Source: Halomonadaceae bacterium T82-2 (lineage in GTDB: Bacteria; Pseudomonadota; Gammaproteobacteria; Pseudomonadales; Halomonadaceae). From it: a stretch of 48,130 nt of DNA. Each line of letters starts with the position of its first letter. Position 1 is the first letter of the stretch. Under the pieces are notes generated by a model. That model saw nothing but the letters and a program-made list of their open reading frames with translations, ran no database searches and was not told the origin of the DNA. The position numbers and the translations under genes are program-made. The stretch spans positions 1 to 48,130 of the forward strand of contig LSBP01000026.1 of NCBI GenBank assembly GCA_001577635.1. The letters run 5' to 3'. This document shows, one piece after another, positions 46,092-48,130 of the stretch.

Positions 46092-47468
46092 ATGCCCGAA
46101 ACGCCACTCTACACGCCGGATACCATCGCCGCCCTGGCCACGCCGCCGGGGCGTGGCGGCGTCGGGATCATCCGGGTCTCGGGGCCGGCCTGCCGGGCGA
46201 TCGCCGAAGCGGTGATCGGCCACTGCCCGGCCCCGCGTCACGCCCGCTACGGCACCTTCCTGGGCGCCGAGGGGCAGGTCATCGACGAAGGCATCGCCCT
46301 GTTCTTCCCCGGGCCGTACTCCTTCACCGGCGAGGACGTGCTCGAGCTGCAGGGCCACGGCGGCCCGGTACTCATGGACATGCTGCTCGAGCGCTGCGTG
46401 ACGCTGGGCGCCCGCCTGGCGCGTCCCGGCGAGTTTTCCGAGCGCGCCTTCCTCAACGACAAGCTCGACCTGGCCCAGGCCGAGGCCATCGCCGACCTGA
46501 TCGACGCCAGCTCCCGCGCCGCCGCCGAGAACGCCCTGCGCTCGCTGCAGGGCGCCTTCTCCGAGCGGGTCGCCGCCCTGGTCGACTCGCTCATCGAGCT
46601 GCGCATGTACGTCGAGGCGGCCATCGACTTCCCCGAGGAGGAGATCGACTTCCTCGCCGACGGCCACGTCGCCGGCAAGCTCGCCGCCATCCGCGACGCG
46701 CTGGAGACCGTGCGCCGCTCGGCGAGCCAGGGCGCGCTGCTGCGCGAGGGCATGAACGTGGTGATCGCCGGGCGTCCCAACGCCGGCAAGTCCAGCCTGC
46801 TCAACGCCCTGACCGAGCAGGACACGGCGATCGTCACCGACATCGCCGGCACCACCCGCGACGTGCTGCGCGAGCACATCCACCTCGACGGCATGCCGCT
46901 GCACGTGATCGACACCGCCGGGCTGCGCGACACCCCCGACGCCGTGGAGCGCATCGGTGTCCAGCGCGCCTGGGAGGAGATCGAGAAGGCCGACCGCGTG
47001 CTGCTGCTGGTCGACGCCGCCACCACGCAGGCCACCGACCCCATGGCCATCTGGCCGGAGTTCGTCTCGCGGCTGGCCGATCCCGGACGGCTAACGCTGG
47101 TGCGCAACAAGATCGACACCCTCGGCGAGGCCGCCGGGATCGACTTGTCCACAACCCCGCCGGTCATTCGCCTGTCGGCAAAGACCGGTGCGGGTGTGGA
47201 TAACCTGAAGGATCACCTCAAGTCGGTGATGGGCTACTCGGCCACCACCGAGGGACGCTTCTCGGCACGGCGGCGCCATCTCGATGCCCTCGAGCGGGCC
47301 GGGGAAGCGCTCGACAACGGCGCCGCCCAGCTCGAGGGCATGGGCGCCGGCGAGCTGCTGGCGGAGGACCTGCGCGCCGCCCAGCAGGCACTCGGCGAGA
47401 TCACCGGCGAATTCAGCGCCGACGACCTGCTGGGCAAGATCTTCGGCGAGTTCTGCATCGGGAAGTGA
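46092..47468 (+). CDS. mnmE: tRNA uridine-5-carboxymethylaminomethyl modification GTPase
   Basis: MnmE with MnmG modifies U34 of several tRNAs, using GTP, folate and glycine. The 458-residue protein has the N-terminal folate domain ([21 protein letters not shown], named by TIAALATP and GIIRVSG), a helical domain and an inserted G domain with GRPNAGKSS (227-235), DIAGTTRD (250-257), DTAGLRDT and NKID. It ends in the catalytic CIGK motif. The frame is open 13 residues upstream, but [10 protein letters not shown] at 46092 fits the family. The usual next genes (mnmG, rsmG, parA, parB) are not seen because an insertion sequence follows. Confidence 0.97.
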   Translation: MPETPLYTPDTIAALATPPGRGGVGIIRVSGPACRAIAEAVIGHCPAPRHARYGTFLGAEGQVIDEGIALFFPGPYSFTGEDVLELQGHGGPVLMDMLLERCVTLGARLARPGEFSERAFLNDKLDLAQAEAIADLIDASSRAAAENALRSLQGAFSERVAALVDSLIELRMYVEAAIDFPEEEIDFLADGHVAGKLAAIRDALETVRRSASQGALLREGMNVVIAGRPNAGKSSLLNALTEQDTAIVTDIAGTTRDVLREHIHLDGMPLHVIDTAGLRDTPDAVERIGVQRAWEEIEKADRVLLLVDAATTQATDPMAIWPEFVSRLADPGRLTLVRNKIDTLGEAAGIDLSTTPPVIRLSAKTGAGVDNLKDHLKSVMGYSATTEGRFSARRRHLDALERAGEALDNGAAQLEGMGAGELLAEDLRAAQQALGEITGEFSADDLLGKIFGEFCIGK

Positions 47469-47590
47469 ACCTCATTCTGAAGTGGTAAAGCCCCGTGAAA
47501 CCTATCAAAACATATCAAAATAACTTATTGTTTTCTAAGGACAATATTCGCTTTTACCTCAAAAACCTTTTTCCCGCGTTTTCTTCTAAT
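47469..47590. other. AT-rich spacer between mnmE and the insertion sequence
   Basis: This stretch is much richer in A+T than the surrounding genes and includes two copies of TATCAAAA ten bases apart (about 47501-47519) and several T runs. I see no gene and no clear terminator. Confidence 0.5.
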
Positions 47591-48130
47591 TGTAGGGTCC
47601 CGGATGATCAAATGAGTTATAGGAGTTATCCTCTGCTGGCAGCCAGAGAGCTTCTACAGCAATTCATTCGGGAGCCGATTCATGGACATCAAGCTGCATA
47701 AGCAGGCCACGACAACACCGAAGATCCGGTCCGAGATCCAGGCGGCGCCCTCCAGCATCACGGATAGCGAGCTGGCTCGCCAGTATGGCGTCTCCCCCGC
47801 GACGATCCGGCGCTGGCGGTACCGTGACGATGTCCATGACCGACCGCACACGCGTCACAACCTGCTGGCCACCCTCACGTCCGAGCAGGAGGCGGTGCTG
47901 ATCGCCGCTCGCGAATTCCTGCGGCTCGGTCTGGATGACCTGCTCGTCGTGGCACGTGAGTTCCTGAACCCTCGACTGTCTCGCTCAGGCCTGCATCGCA
48001 TGCTCCAGCGCCGCGAGGTGCCGACACTGGCAGAACTGGCTCGGCAGGACGCTGGTGATGATGGGAAGCCCCGGCACAAGCCCTTCAAGGACTACGAGCC
48101 CGGGTACGTGCATATCGACATCAAGCACCT
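47591..48130 (+). mobile_element. IS481-like insertion sequence, left part (runs off the window)
   Basis: The element carries an IS481-type transposase gene from 47682. The sequence TGTAGGGTCCCGGATGATCA at 47591 begins with TGT and lies 91 bp before the transposase ATG, so it may be the left terminal inverted repeat. The right end and target duplication are outside the window, so the boundary is provisional. Confidence 0.6.
47682..48130 (+). CDS. IS481 family transposase, N-terminal part
   Basis: An ATG at 47682 opens 149 codons without a stop to the window end. The protein starts MDIKLHKQATTTPKIRSEIQ and has a helix-turn-helix DSELARQYGVSPATIRRWR (28-46), followed by RDDVHDRPHTRHNL, which are hallmarks of the IS481 group. 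The start of the DDE catalytic domain is visible in PFKDYEPGYVHIDIKHL, where the Asp of HIDIK would be the first catalytic residue. GGGAG precedes the ATG. It may be intact; the rest is beyond the window. Confidence 0.85.
   Translation, partial: MDIKLHKQATTTPKIRSEIQAAPSSITDSELARQYGVSPATIRRWRYRDDVHDRPHTRHNLLATLTSEQEAVLIAAREFLRLGLDDLLVVAREFLNPRLSRSGLHRMLQRREVPTLAELARQDAGDDGKPRHKPFKDYEPGYVHIDIKH

Overview
The window is a high-GC bacterial chromosome segment (roughly two thirds G+C by eye) carrying the replication origin. Gene content, protein sequences and gene order point to a gammaproteobacterium, most likely a halomonad (Halomonas or a close relative). Diagnostic orders are rpmH-rnpA-yidC-mnmE divergent from dnaA-dnaN-recF-gyrB around oriC, yibN divergent from gpmI-envC, and ygfB-pepP-ubiH-ubiI divergent from zapA-6S RNA-fthC. 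The taxonomic call is inference from sequence impression, not from a search.

Layout. 1-3996 (minus strand): TonB-family protein (cut by the window edge), gshB, an S1-domain RNA-binding protein, rsmE, secB and a membrane-anchored rhodanese (yibN). 4229-8550 (plus): gpmI, envC, a dispersed repeat and the periplasmic protease ctpA. 8547-13091 (minus): ubiI, ubiH, pepP, ygfB. 13231-14434 (plus): zapA, 6S RNA, fthC. 14528-14623 (minus): a 31-residue membrane-peptide gene with its own promoter, then ilvA (minus) and rpiA (plus).

17145-33419 is mostly a lipopolysaccharide inner-core region: waaA-hldE-waaC (minus), kdkA (plus), yrbL (minus, with a PmrA-type box), an AT-rich foreign GT9 glycosyltransferase beside a decayed waaC-like fragment, GT4 and GT2 glycosyltransferases, an OpgB-like phosphoglycerol transferase, waaF and hldD. 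glyQ-glyS follow, then gmhB. Together hldE, gmhB and hldD supply three of the four ADP-heptose enzymes (gmhA is not in the window). WaaA adds Kdo, KdkA should phosphorylate it, and WaaC and WaaF add heptoses.

33432-36778 holds a LysR regulator and a molybdopterin oxidoreductase. 36891-47468 is the origin region: gyrB, recF, dnaN and dnaA to the left of oriC, and rpmH, rnpA, yidC and mnmE to the right. Five identical 16-bp parS sites lie at 32.7-40.0 kb, two of them inside recF. The right end is the left part of an IS481-like insertion sequence just downstream of mnmE.

Most genes are ordinary housekeeping genes. The observations most worth checking are: a two-copy dispersed repeat whose hairpin has three compensatory base-pair changes; the autonomous 31-residue membrane-peptide gene; the perfect PmrA box upstream of yrbL; the waaC-like remnant, C9 tract and AT-rich glycosyltransferase that mark a rearranged spot in the LPS cluster; and the waaC/kdkA pair whose start codons overlap in one CATG.
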